A stretch of DNA of 64,000 nt from Verrucomicrobia bacterium Tous-C9LFEB (lineage in GTDB: Bacteria; Verrucomicrobiota; Verrucomicrobiia; Methylacidiphilales; UBA1321), in NCBI GenBank assembly GCA_002304345.1, contig NEUU01000017.1, positions 22,642 through 86,641 on the forward strand, read 5' to 3'. Shown in pieces: positions 33,793-42,198 of this stretch. The notes under the pieces are model-generated. The model was not told the origin of the DNA and searched no databases. It saw nothing but the letters and a program-made list of their open reading frames with translations. Every line of letters starts with the position of its first letter. Position 1 is the first letter of the stretch. Both the position numbers and the translations under genes were made by a program.

Positions 33793-34713
33793 TTATTGCG
33801 CCTTGATGTAGCGCGTCTTGCGCTGCCAGATATTGCCCATCCAGCGGCTGATGTCGGACGGCTCCGGGATCAGTTCCTGACGAGAGCTGATCCATGTCTT
33901 GTAGACGGCGACCGTGGGCGAGGTGGAGCTCGACAGGGAGTTCGTCTCCGCGCCGGTGGCGGTGGTATAGAAGAAGGCACGCTGGTAGATATCGATATCC
34001 TCCGGCTGGGCGATGCCCGCCGTCACGCCGGGAAGGAAGTAGTCGTACTGGCAGCGGCTGGAGACGACGAGGGATTTCTCGACGCGATTGGAAGCGGGCA
34101 GGGTGACGGTGGAGCGCGGATAGCCGATGTTGGTATTTCCGAAAGAGAGCTTCCACGGGAGGTTCGCGACGTCGATGTAGGGGCCGTTCAAGCCTTCGGT
34201 GCCGATGGCCTCGACGGTGCGCGAGACGGAATAGCTGCCGTAGACTTCAAGGTTTGTAGTGAGCGTGACGGCCACCTGATTATTAGCAGAGCGCTGGGAA
34301 ACCGTCACCGTCATGCCGGGGGCATAGGTGCCGGGGACCGAGATGCGGTCGAGCGAGCCCATGCGCTTCCACGCGACCGCGATTCGTTCGAGGGTGCTAT
34401 TCGCATCGACGAACGCCGGGGCGGTCCAGGCATAGGGTTCGTAATCATTCCGCGAGAGGGGAATCGTGGCGTAGGTGCGGTCGAAGGTGATGATCCCGCC
34501 ACCGATATTTTGCTGCCCGTCCTCGGCGACCAGGAACATATCGTTGCGGACGGTATCGCGGGTGCTGAGCGGGAGCGGGGCGTAATGCTCCGCGTCGATC
34601 ATGAAGGTCTGCTTGAAAGTGCAGGACGTCAGATCGCCCATAAAGGGGAACTCGAAGAGCCGCTGGGAGACGGCGGCGGCAACGGTGAAATCTCCATCGA
34701 AAATGCGGCTCAT
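33793..34713 (-). CDS. Phage structural protein (distal tail-like)
   Basis: 306 residues, beta-rich and without clear motif (ISRWMGNIWQRKTRYIKAQ at the end). It follows the tape-measure gene with a 4-nt overlap, the usual place of a distal tail protein. Assignment is by position. Confidence 0.5.
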   Translation of the reverse strand: MSRIFDGDFTVAAAVSQRLFEFPFMGDLTSCTFKQTFMIDAEHYAPLPLSTRDTVRNDMFLVAEDGQQNIGGGIITFDRTYATIPLSRNDYEPYAWTAPAFVDANSTLERIAVAWKRMGSLDRISVPGTYAPGMTVTVSQRSANNQVAVTLTTNLEVYGSYSVSRTVEAIGTEGLNGPYIDVANLPWKLSFGNTNIGYPRSTVTLPASNRVEKSLVVSSRCQYDYFLPGVTAGIAQPEDIDIYQRAFFYTTATGAETNSLSSSTSPTVAVYKTWISSRQELIPEPSDISRWMGNIWQRKTRYIKAQ

Positions 34714-36761
34714 GATTGGGTCACGGTGGCGGTGCCGTCCTGATTCACCCGAGCTGTCAACGGCTTGTTGATCTGGTCGAGGATCTGTTGGAGCTTTTCT
34801 TCGGTCTCTCGCTGAGCCTCCTTGTAAGCTTTGAATGGATCTTTTTCAGAGTCTTTCAGGCCAGCGGTTTTCTGGCGGAGGGAGTCAGCTTGGGAGAGTC
34901 GCTTCTTCGCCCGTTCCTCCGCCTGCTTTTTTTGCTCCGGATCGTTGGTCTGTTCGCTGAACTGCTGATCGCGGCGGGCCTGCTCTTCCAGCTTCTGGGC
35001 GCGGCGGGCGCGGTAGCCGGCTGAACCAGAGGCTTGCTTGGCGATGTCGCCGAGGCTGGAATGGAGGCGGTCTTTCTCGGCATCGGCGGCTTTTTTCTGC
35101 GCGTCCGCCACAGCCTTCTGGGCGTCGTCGACCTTCTTCTGGTCGGTCGCTATATCCTTTCTTACATCCTGTATTTTTTTTGTGAGATCGAGTTCGCGCT
35201 TCCGGGCCTCAAGCGCTTCATTTCCTTCGAGTGAGGCGGCCTCAATCGCTGCTTCCTGAGCGCGGGCTTCTAAGTAGGCGAGTTTTTCTGCGTTGGTCAT
35301 TTCTGCGAGAGCCGCATCCTCCTTGGCCTTAGTAATAGCCTCAACCAGCTTGAGTCGCTCCTCATCCTGTTTCTTGACGAGGGCGTTTTTTTCACCGATC
35401 AGTTCCTCGCCACGAATCGCGGAATCGTCAGCCTGTTTCTGAAACCACTTCTTGGATTTGTCGTCCGACGCGCCGCGAGCTAAGCTGCTAAAGTGGGATT
35501 GGTCCTCCTTTGCCGTAATTATTTCTTTCTCAAGAGCAAGGAGCTTGGCCGCGTCATCCAACTGGGCTTGCGCGTTTTTTCGGCGAAGCGCGGCGAGCTT
35601 TTCTTCAGGCTTACTTAGCTCTTCAAGAGCCGCCAGCATCTCGTCAGTCACAGAGGTTGGGGCGGTGCTTGTTTTTTTCTTTTGAGACTCCTCTGTTTTT
35701 TTCTGGAGCGCTAGAACGGAATCGGTCCATACCTTGGTATCATCGACAATTCTCTTGCCTGATTCGACCGCGATACGCTGCATGTCTTGCTGGTTCTTTT
35801 TGAAGATTTCTGAGACTAAATTGAAATCGCGATTGGCCACTGCTTTTAGAGCGGAGCCGAGATTGATGACGCCTTGGATCGCCATCGAGATTGGTATTGA
35901 AGCTGTGTTTGCGGCGGTCTTGAATGTAAGCCAGAAAAAACCGGCGACGTTAAGTACGAATTTAAGCACGGTTCCAAGGGTGTCCGCACCACTAGCGGCG
36001 GAATTCATTCCGCGTGCCGCCTGTTCCAGATAAGGCGCTAATACAGGAAGGAGTCGCGCAACAAGAAGCTGCAAGGAATTACCGAGTCGAGTGAACATGT
36101 CATTCATGTCCTCGATCTCCTTAATCTCAGCGCGAGAGAGCCCTTTGACGTGTTCCATTCCTCCCGCCATTTGATCGAGCAAGGCAATCATTTCTGTTCC
36201 CGATTTACCGAAGAGCTGCATGGCGATTGCCTGCTTCTCGGCAGGATTCTCCAATCCCGCCATCGCTTTTGCGACCGCTTCTAATGTCTCGTCAGGAGAC
36301 ATAGCGCGGAGTGATTCCGCTGACACCCCGATGGTTTTTAGTGTATCGGAAAATTCTTTTCCCGGCGTGCCTTGAAGTTGTTTATTAAACTTTCCATATG
36401 CCGATGCCGCACCATCCAAACTCACTCCGGAAAGGTCCGCATTCAGTTTTAAGTCTTGTAAAAATTCGACGCTCAGGCCTGTATTACTGGAAAGTTTTCC
36501 GATTTTATCCAGCTCGTCAGCGATCCCTTTGAACTTGCTCAGCGCCCCAGCCACTACCGCAGTAACAGCGATCCACACTCCAAGCATGGCTCCGCCATAC
36601 TTTTTGAGTGACGCGGTGGCGCCCTCTGCCCACGATTTCAGGGAGCCGCCTGCGCTGTGTGCGCTCTGCTCAAACTTTTTCAACTTACCCGCCGACTCCG
36701 AGAGGTTCTTATTGAAATCGGAGACGTTCAGACCCAGCCAGCCTTCGACGCGTTCACTCAT
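34710..36761 (-). CDS. Tape measure protein
   Basis: 683 residues. The N-terminal part shows LDKIGKLSSNTGLSVEFLQD and QAIAMQLFGKSGTEMIALLD, typical of tape-measure proteins. Hydrophobic helices at about 55-75 and 260-310 are followed by a long charged coiled coil (KKVDDAQKAVADAQKKAADA). The C-terminus ends in a short beta tail. The length implies a tail of roughly 100 nm by the usual 1.5 angstrom per residue rule, consistent with a siphovirus-like tail. Confidence 0.85.
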   Translation of the reverse strand: MSERVEGWLGLNVSDFNKNLSESAGKLKKFEQSAHSAGGSLKSWAEGATASLKKYGGAMLGVWIAVTAVVAGALSKFKGIADELDKIGKLSSNTGLSVEFLQDLKLNADLSGVSLDGAASAYGKFNKQLQGTPGKEFSDTLKTIGVSAESLRAMSPDETLEAVAKAMAGLENPAEKQAIAMQLFGKSGTEMIALLDQMAGGMEHVKGLSRAEIKEIEDMNDMFTRLGNSLQLLVARLLPVLAPYLEQAARGMNSAASGADTLGTVLKFVLNVAGFFWLTFKTAANTASIPISMAIQGVINLGSALKAVANRDFNLVSEIFKKNQQDMQRIAVESGKRIVDDTKVWTDSVLALQKKTEESQKKKTSTAPTSVTDEMLAALEELSKPEEKLAALRRKNAQAQLDDAAKLLALEKEIITAKEDQSHFSSLARGASDDKSKKWFQKQADDSAIRGEELIGEKNALVKKQDEERLKLVEAITKAKEDAALAEMTNAEKLAYLEARAQEAAIEAASLEGNEALEARKRELDLTKKIQDVRKDIATDQKKVDDAQKAVADAQKKAADAEKDRLHSSLGDIAKQASGSAGYRARRAQKLEEQARRDQQFSEQTNDPEQKKQAEERAKKRLSQADSLRQKTAGLKDSEKDPFKAYKEAQRETEEKLQQILDQINKPLTARVNQDGTATVTQS

Positions 36762-37354
36762 GACGTTGCTTTCTTTTGATTTTGTTCGGGGAGACCGAGA
36801 CGCCGCACCTTGTCGGAGGGGTTAATGAAAATCGCATCGGGATTACACCGCCACCGCTGGCGGTTCACGAGCTGCCAAATAATCGGGTATGACAGGTTCA
36901 GACTGATATCAACCGTCCAGCCGTACTCGGTTGCGAAGTTGTCGACCAGATCCGCCGCGATGGACCAATAGGACGGACGAAAGCAACCGGGTCGCTCGAC
37001 CGGAGCGGGCGGCGCGTCGGCGTACATGTCCACGAGGTAGGCGTTGATGGCGTCGACGGCAGGTTGATAGGGGAGGGGAGCACAGACTTTTTTGACGAAG
37101 CGGGCGCGGGCCTTGGGATCGCGGGAGAAGCGCGGGGAGAGAATCCAGAGGAACTGCGCGATGTGCTCGGGGCGGATACTACCCCCGTGAAAGAACGGAC
37201 TCCGCGCCTGGTCGAGGATGAGTTCCAGCCGGGGAGTGAGGACATGGATCTCCACACCGCAAATGAAATAGGGAATCGCGAGGAACGCGGCGGCGCGGGA
37301 ATCGGCCTCGGCTTCGAGCGCCTCGCGGTAACCGGGGATGTCGAGGAGGTTCAT
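36758..37354 (-). CDS. Tail assembly protein, chaperone position
   Basis: 198 residues, soluble, not recognised by sequence. It lies directly before the tape measure (ATGA overlap) where siphoviruses encode tail assembly chaperones. No obvious slippery site for the frameshift product of that gene pair was found. Function by position only. Confidence 0.5.
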   Translation of the reverse strand: MNLLDIPGYREALEAEADSRAAAFLAIPYFICGVEIHVLTPRLELILDQARSPFFHGGSIRPEHIAQFLWILSPRFSRDPKARARFVKKVCAPLPYQPAVDAINAYLVDMYADAPPAPVERPGCFRPSYWSIAADLVDNFATEYGWTVDISLNLSYPIIWQLVNRQRWRCNPDAIFINPSDKVRRLGLPEQNQKKATS

Positions 37355-37411
37355 GGCAAGGAAAGCCCGGACGCGGCACAGGCCGGGTCCGGGCGCGGGG
37401 CGGGGACGCTG

Positions 37412-37771
37412 TTAATCGCTGATCTTTTTACGGAACTTGATCGGCACTTTGGTTTCGTCGCCCTTGGCCACGGCGTCGTCGCGTTCAGTGATGATGAAGG
37501 TCTCCGCGCCGATCACCGTATCCAGCGTGATCGTGAATTCCGAGCCGAGGGGCGGATAGGCCGTGGCGGCGGTGGCGAGCTGGAGTGTCGCGTCACCCGT
37601 CACGAAACCGCCGATGATGACCTGACCGGAGGGCTCGTCGATCTCGTTGGTGCGTTCAATCACCTTGGAGGGGCGACTCACCTTGATGGAGTCGGCCACG
37701 TAGGTGACGGTCGCGATGGTGAGAACTTTTGAGCCGTAAGGAATGGAACCGTCATTTTTAATAGCTGCCAT
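37412..37771 (-). CDS. Tail tube-like protein
   Basis: 119 residues, beta-rich (TIATVTYVADSIKVSRPSKV, then EPSGQVIIGGFVTGDATLQL). Size and location between tail completion and assembly genes suit a small major tail protein. The sequence gives no diagnostic motif. Confidence 0.5.
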   Translation of the reverse strand: MAAIKNDGSIPYGSKVLTIATVTYVADSIKVSRPSKVIERTNEIDEPSGQVIIGGFVTGDATLQLATAATAYPPLGSEFTITLDTVIGAETFIITERDDAVAKGDETKVPIKFRKKISD

Positions 37772-37823
37772 AATCGTGGAGGGGTGGGGTTAAGGTTTCT
37801 GCGGGAGGTGTGGTGTCAAACGG

Positions 37824-38300
37824 TCACGGCGTAACGGGCCACGCCTCGGGGCGGATCGAGACGATGATTTCGTGTTCGATGGCGGTCTTGTCTTCCTCTT
37901 TGTCCGCTTCAATGCCGGGCTTGGTGGGGCGCTCGATGAGGTAGGCGATGCTGTGGTAAGGGAGGACGGCGGGCGTGAAGTGGGTAGGGACATTCATCAT
38001 GAACCAGCGGTAGCCTCCCACGATCTTCGCGTGACCCTGACCGGGACTGCGGCGGTTGGTGATGATTTCGGAAGTGATCGTGCCGCGCCACGTATCGTAG
38101 TAGAGCGTGCCATCGGGGCGGATGCCCTCATGCTCGGTGACACCTTGCGAATCAAAGCTGAGATTGACGAAAGGCGTGCGCTTCTCGCCCGCTTCGCGCA
38201 TCCCGTAGGGCGTCCAACCATGCGCGAGGAGGATGGTTTTCAGGGCAGAGATCACGGCGGTTTCGAGGTCGAAGAGGGTTTCAATGTCGGGGGCGGGCAT
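37824..38300 (-). CDS. Phage tail completion-like protein
   Basis: 158 residues with a mixed alpha/beta pattern (ETAVISALKTILLAHGWTPY). Position between head-tail genes and the tail tube suggests a tail terminator or completion factor. Heptamer array 3 lies just upstream. Confidence 0.45.
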   Translation of the reverse strand: MPAPDIETLFDLETAVISALKTILLAHGWTPYGMREAGEKRTPFVNLSFDSQGVTEHEGIRPDGTLYYDTWRGTITSEIITNRRSPGQGHAKIVGGYRWFMMNVPTHFTPAVLPYHSIAYLIERPTKPGIEADKEEDKTAIEHEIIVSIRPEAWPVTP

Positions 38301-38306
38301 AAGCAA

Positions 38307-38334
38307 GTACGGGGTTCTAAGTTCTAGGTATGAG
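38307..38334. repeat. Heptamer array 3 (GT-phased), prophage
   Basis: GTACGGG, GTTCTAA, GTTCTAG and GTATGAG in phase. It fills the gap between two tail genes on the minus strand. Confidence 0.75.
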
Positions 38335-38344
38335 GGAGGGAAGA

Positions 38345-39136
38345 TTAGCGGAGTCCGGCCTTGCGTCGCGTGGCGGCGATTTCATATTTCATTTCGCGCA
38401 TGATGCGGTCGCCCGTGATACGGATGGCTTTATCCACTTCGGACTGGGAAAGGATCGAGGCGATATAGGCGACTTCGTTCACGAGACCGATGGAGGGATG
38501 ATCGGCATGGGAGGTGTGATCGATGACGAAGCCGGGGCCTTTGTTGCGAGTCACCCAGCCGGGGATGCCGCGAGTGTTGCCAAGCTGACGGGCGCATGCG
38601 GCCCAGCCAGACTTGGCGAAGCCGACGCGCTTTTGCACAACGGCACTGTATTTCTTCACGTTATTCCATTTCTGAACGATCATGACGTGAGGCCGGGAGC
38701 CGGGCTTGCCACTGACGCGCCCGCGATTATTGCGTTGGGAGCGGTGGGCGGTGCCCTGGTCAAACCGGTCGATGGAAGTGCTGGAGTCGAGGAGTTGAAC
38801 GCGGCGGAGAATTTTTTCGGCGGCGGGGTAATCGCCTCCCTGAAAGGCTTTCCAGAAGCCTCGGGCTTCGTGAATGTTTTTGGATTTGAGCTGCCCGTAG
38901 ATTTCCGCCGCGCTGCCGTAGACCTTGCGGATGTCGGCAGAGACGGCATTCTGGCCCATCTTCTTTGCGTCATCGCCGAGACCGTAAGGCTGCGTGGCGG
39001 TGGCGAGGGAGACGGCGGCAAGGCGAGCCCCTTTTTTAAGAACCTCGGGAATCGATTGACCGGAGAACGTGCGCCACATCACGAGCTTCGAAATGAAGTC
39101 GCCCGCATCGAGCTTGACCGTGATGCCATCGCTCAT
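38345..39136 (-). CDS. Phage minor structural protein
   Basis: 263 residues, basic, starting MSDGITVKLDAGDFISKL; not recognised. ATG 39136 overlaps the upstream gene stop as ATGA, so it replaces the longer open frame to 39163. Position suggests a neck or tail-joining protein. Confidence 0.5.
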   Translation of the reverse strand: MSDGITVKLDAGDFISKLVMWRTFSGQSIPEVLKKGARLAAVSLATATQPYGLGDDAKKMGQNAVSADIRKVYGSAAEIYGQLKSKNIHEARGFWKAFQGGDYPAAEKILRRVQLLDSSTSIDRFDQGTAHRSQRNNRGRVSGKPGSRPHVMIVQKWNNVKKYSAVVQKRVGFAKSGWAACARQLGNTRGIPGWVTRNKGPGFVIDHTSHADHPSIGLVNEVAYIASILSQSEVDKAIRITGDRIMREMKYEIAATRRKAGLR

Positions 39137-39447
39137 GCCACCTCGCGGAGGGGGATGATCCATTGCCGGGCGTAGCGGTCATCGCGGCACTCTTCGGTCC
39201 GCCATTGCAGGGCGCGAGCCGTGACGATTGTTCCCGTGGCAGGCGGCGTGGGGTAATCACTCTGGCGAACGTGGAGCTTGCCTTGGCGAAGATCCTGAGA
39301 GCCCGCCTCCTGCATCACTTCGTCAAGGGAGAGGACAGTAAGCATCCCGCGACCTTCCACGCTGCCGAGGATGATGGGTTCGCCCCAGACATCGGAGAGG
39401 GTAGCGAGGGCGAGGGCGTTAAAGCTTTGGACGGAAGCGGCGTTCAT
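39133..39447 (-). CDS. Phage head-tail joining-like protein
   Basis: 104 residues with a strand-rich pattern (GRGMLTVLSLDEVMQE, TGTIVTARALQWRTEE). Small, downstream of the capsid region, so a head-tail connector is plausible; no motif proves it. Confidence 0.45.
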   Translation of the reverse strand: MNAASVQSFNALALATLSDVWGEPIILGSVEGRGMLTVLSLDEVMQEAGSQDLRQGKLHVRQSDYPTPPATGTIVTARALQWRTEECRDDRYARQWIIPLREVA

Positions 39448-39481
39448 AATGAGGCAGAGAAGTCAAAGGTCACAAAAATGA

Positions 39482-39519
39482 GGCAGGTCCAGACTCCATT
39501 GCGGAGATCCGGACCTGCC
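39482..39519 (-). terminator. Hairpin between capsid and tail genes
   Basis: A 9-bp stem (GGCAGGTCC with GGACCTGCC) encloses a second 4-bp stem; on the minus strand it is followed within 3 nt by ATTTTT. It could terminate or attenuate the head operon before the tail genes. Confidence 0.6.
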
Positions 39520-39550
39520 CGTCTATGCACTCGTTAACCGGGGGAAGAGG

Positions 39551-39913
39551 TTATTTTTTGGAAGTCGTTTTTTGAGCTTCCTTTTCAGGAGGGCCAGCGG
39601 CTTTCTCGGCAGCGGCTTTCTCGGCAGCGGCTTTCTCGGCAGCGGCTTTCTCGGCAGCGGCTTTCTCGGCCTCCAGCTCTTTCAGCGCGGCGGCGCGGGC
39701 GACGGCTCGCTCCTTTTCAGCGGGAAGGTGGGAGAAGTCTTCCCGCTTCCAGTAGATCGGGTCGCGGTAGATTTCCGCGTAGACGATCCGACCGGACTGC
39801 GCGGCCTTGTCGACGGCGGAGATGGCGGCGTCCGCGTCCTCGCCCGTGTAAAGTCCGACGTCCATGGCCGCTCCCTCCTTGGAGCGGCCCACAGCAATGA
39901 TGACTCGTGACAT
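39551..39913 (-). CDS. Small virion-associated protein with AEKAA repeat tail
   Basis: 120 residues. The N-terminal 65 form a compact domain (VIIAVGRSKEGAAMDVGLYT). Residues of about 78-105 are a perfect pentapeptide repeat (AEKAA) that should form a single charged helix, followed by a basic end (KEAQKTTSKK). It is just downstream of the capsid gene, where a decoration or accessory protein would sit. Confidence 0.55.
   Translation of the reverse strand: MSRVIIAVGRSKEGAAMDVGLYTGEDADAAISAVDKAAQSGRIVYAEIYRDPIYWKREDFSHLPAEKERAVARAAALKELEAEKAAAEKAAAEKAAAEKAAAEKAAGPPEKEAQKTTSKK
39599..39670. repeat. 15-bp tandem repeat, 4.8 copies
   Basis: Unit GGCTTTCTCGGCAGC, four perfect copies plus 12 bases. 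It is in frame within the AEKAA protein, so copy changes would only alter helix length by five residues each. Confidence 0.95.
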
Positions 39914-39940
39914 GGTTTTGATTGGTGAGGATTAGGAGGA

Positions 39941-40864
39941 TTAGACGTTCGCCGCGGTGACGAGGCGCTGGCCGTGATTGGCAACACCCTTGGCCACACC
40001 GTACATCCACGTGAGCGTGAGCTGCAGCTTGCCAAGCTTCATGTCGTAGAAGTACCGGCCCATGAGGCTCATGCCCGTCGCGGCGTCCGTGAAGACTTCA
40101 ATCGTACCGGGGATGTTCAATCCCTTCACGAGCAAGGCCGGATCTTTCGGGATGCGGCTGGCCACAACCAGCGCGTCCTTGGTGGCGGCAAAACCTGTGA
40201 GGCTTTCACCCGTGGGCATTTCCGGCCATTCGACGACTTGCTCGAAGCCGCTGACGTTGCGGAGCACGCCACCGACCATGTCGGGCTTGTTCTCTCCGAC
40301 GTAGTCCGAAGAGGTAATCTTCGCGTCATTGGACATGACTTCGAACACGTCCGAATTCACCAGCGCGTAGCGACCGATGGGCGGAGCCCCACGAGTGCCG
40401 AGCACTTTGCGCATGGCGGTCAGGGCGGCGCGGTCGGAGTTCGCGACGGTCTTGACCGTCTCCTGTGCGACTGGGAAGTTGGCCACGGTGATCAACGCGC
40501 CGAGGTCCACCAGCACTTGACGGCCCAGCGCGTAAGCGGCGGCGTCGACCTGTTCATCGACCAAGTTGCGCTTGGTGCCGGACATCTCCTGTTCACCAAA
40601 GGAAAGGGAGACGTGCTTGTGCTTGTCGATGGTGACGGGGACGTCGACGGTGGCGGCGTCTCCGGGGACGTAACCATTCGTGGCGTGGTAGTCCGAAACG
40701 GTGGGGACGGTGACAACCTTGGCGATGATGGGTTGACCGAAGTCCGCCTGACCGTCCGACAGATCGGTGGCCACGAGGGCGAGTTGCGGGAAACGCTTTT
40801 TGATTCCAGCCATCACGCGAAGCGCGAGGACTGCTACACTGAGGGTGCCGAAGCTATTGGCCAT
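39941..40864 (-). CDS. Major capsid protein
   Basis: 307 residues. Sequence and context fit a HK97/P22-type coat protein: N-terminal arm, a beta-rich part, then GMSLMGRYFYDMKLGKLQLT near the end, with RYALVNSDVFEVMSND as in phage coat proteins that report on test expression. AGGAGA lies about 10 nt before ATG 40864. The scaffold-like, protease and portal genes follow upstream, supporting the call. Confidence 0.75.
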   Translation of the reverse strand: MANSFGTLSVAVLALRVMAGIKKRFPQLALVATDLSDGQADFGQPIIAKVVTVPTVSDYHATNGYVPGDAATVDVPVTIDKHKHVSLSFGEQEMSGTKRNLVDEQVDAAAYALGRQVLVDLGALITVANFPVAQETVKTVANSDRAALTAMRKVLGTRGAPPIGRYALVNSDVFEVMSNDAKITSSDYVGENKPDMVGGVLRNVSGFEQVVEWPEMPTGESLTGFAATKDALVVASRIPKDPALLVKGLNIPGTIEVFTDAATGMSLMGRYFYDMKLGKLQLTLTWMYGVAKGVANHGQRLVTAANV

Positions 40865-40924
40865 ATTCTTTTATCTCCTGATTTTCTTGGGGTGGGTGGG
40901 GGTTCTGCCTAATCTCCTCGGCAG

Positions 40925-41341
40925 TTAGAGGAATTTTTTCTCGTAGGTGGCGAACAGGGCGGAGCGTTTGACGGGGTCCTTTTCCGCGTCAATCGCGGCG
41001 ATCATATCCTCTTCGCTCGACGCGGCGGGCTTGTCGGCGGGGGCGGGAAGTTGATCGGCGGGGAAGCCGGAAAGGGCGATGCGATCCGCGACGGCAGCGG
41101 CGAGGCGCTGATCGAAATCTGCCTGCGATGCGGTCAGGTCGGTGATCTTCTGGAGCGCGGCGGCTTTTTCCGTGGTCAGACTTGCGACCTGCGCAAGGGC
41201 GGTGTCCCGTTCCCCTGTGAGCGTGGTAACGCTCGTGGTCAGGAGTGCGACTTGTCCGTTCGCGGCTTCGAGGGCAGCGGCCATTGCGGAGCCGGAGGTC
41301 AACGCCGTCTTGACCTGAGAAATGAGCGTGGTGGGTTTCAT
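40925..41341 (-). CDS. Scaffold-like coiled-coil protein
   Basis: 138 residues with a long predicted coiled coil (ERDTALAQVASLTTEKAAAL) and a helical end (EEDMIAAIDAEKDPVKRSAL). Placed between the prohead protease and capsid genes, where scaffold proteins are encoded. It overlaps the protease gene by 4 nt. Confidence 0.65.
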   Translation of the reverse strand: MKPTTLISQVKTALTSGSAMAAALEAANGQVALLTTSVTTLTGERDTALAQVASLTTEKAAALQKITDLTASQADFDQRLAAAVADRIALSGFPADQLPAPADKPAASSEEDMIAAIDAEKDPVKRSALFATYEKKFL

Positions 41342-42198
41342 TGCGTTTTTTCGGATGTCAACCCAGCCAGTGCGTTCAACAGCGAATTGAGGCTGTCCAC
41401 GGTGCCGTCTGCGAGGCCGCGAGCGACCGCGTCGTCGCCGTCAAATGTCTGACCCTGCATGGTCTCAGGCGTGACGCCGGGGCGGGCAGAGGTGACGGCG
41501 GAGGTGAACCAACCGTAGGATTTATCGACCGAGGCTTGGAGCATCTCGCGGTCGGACTGGGTGAGTGGACGGCCCGGCATGCCGATGGCCTTGTGTTCGC
41601 CCGCCTGAAAGAGTTCGAGCTTGAGCCCTTCCATCTGCATCGCGGCGGTCTCATCGAGAAGCGCGAGGTAAACGCCGATGCTGCCCGTATCGGAACTGGG
41701 CGTGACCCAGATCTCGTCGCACTGGCTCGCGAGCCAATACGCCGCGCTGGCGCAGAGCGAATCAGTGAAGGCGACGGTGGGCTTGCCGCTGGCCTTGATT
41801 CGGGCGGCGAGTTCGGGGACGCCGGTGATGGTGCCGCCCGGAGAATTGAAGGAGAACAGAATCCGCTCGATGCTGGCATCCGCTTCCGCCTGGTCGACTG
41901 CCATGCGGAGCGCGGCCACGTCGCACCCGCCGCAAAATTGCTCGATCATCGAGAGGTGTGATCCGATGTACCCATCGATTTCAATGACGGCGATTTCCCC
42001 GCGATTACCCGCCTTGAAGTAGGGAGTCCACGCCTCCTCATCGGCGGGAGCGGTATCGTCGTCGACCATCCCGACTTTGACCGGACTGCTCGCGCCGTTC
42101 ATGCGCTGGAGCAAGACCGACCGGACGGCGGAGTGGGCGGCGGGCTGGATGGCCCACGGCTGGCAAAACACTTTTTCAAACAGACGGGGAAATTTCAT
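41338..42198 (-). CDS. S49-family prohead protease / capsid protein C-like
   Basis: 286 residues of the SppA/ClpP-like serine protease fold: IAVIEIDGYIGSH, FSFNSPGGTITGV and the nucleophile region DSLCASAAYWLASQ, plus TGSIGVYLALLD. Phages with gpA-type terminase often carry such a protease to process the prohead. The catalytic Ser is probably the second one in CASAAY. It overlaps the portal gene by 4 nt. Confidence 0.82.
   Translation of the reverse strand: MKFPRLFEKVFCQPWAIQPAAHSAVRSVLLQRMNGASSPVKVGMVDDDTAPADEEAWTPYFKAGNRGEIAVIEIDGYIGSHLSMIEQFCGGCDVAALRMAVDQAEADASIERILFSFNSPGGTITGVPELAARIKASGKPTVAFTDSLCASAAYWLASQCDEIWVTPSSDTGSIGVYLALLDETAAMQMEGLKLELFQAGEHKAIGMPGRPLTQSDREMLQASVDKSYGWFTSAVTSARPGVTPETMQGQTFDGDDAVARGLADGTVDSLNSLLNALAGLTSEKTQ

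Noticed and set aside
33293..34156. Long N-terminal extension of the gene ending at 33293
   Set aside because: The first 123 codons are out of frame with the structural gene 33793-34713 and look like its shadow; the start at 33787 fits better.
39599..39670. Possible CRISPR array
   Set aside because: Direct repeats have no spacers; it is an in-frame coding tandem repeat.
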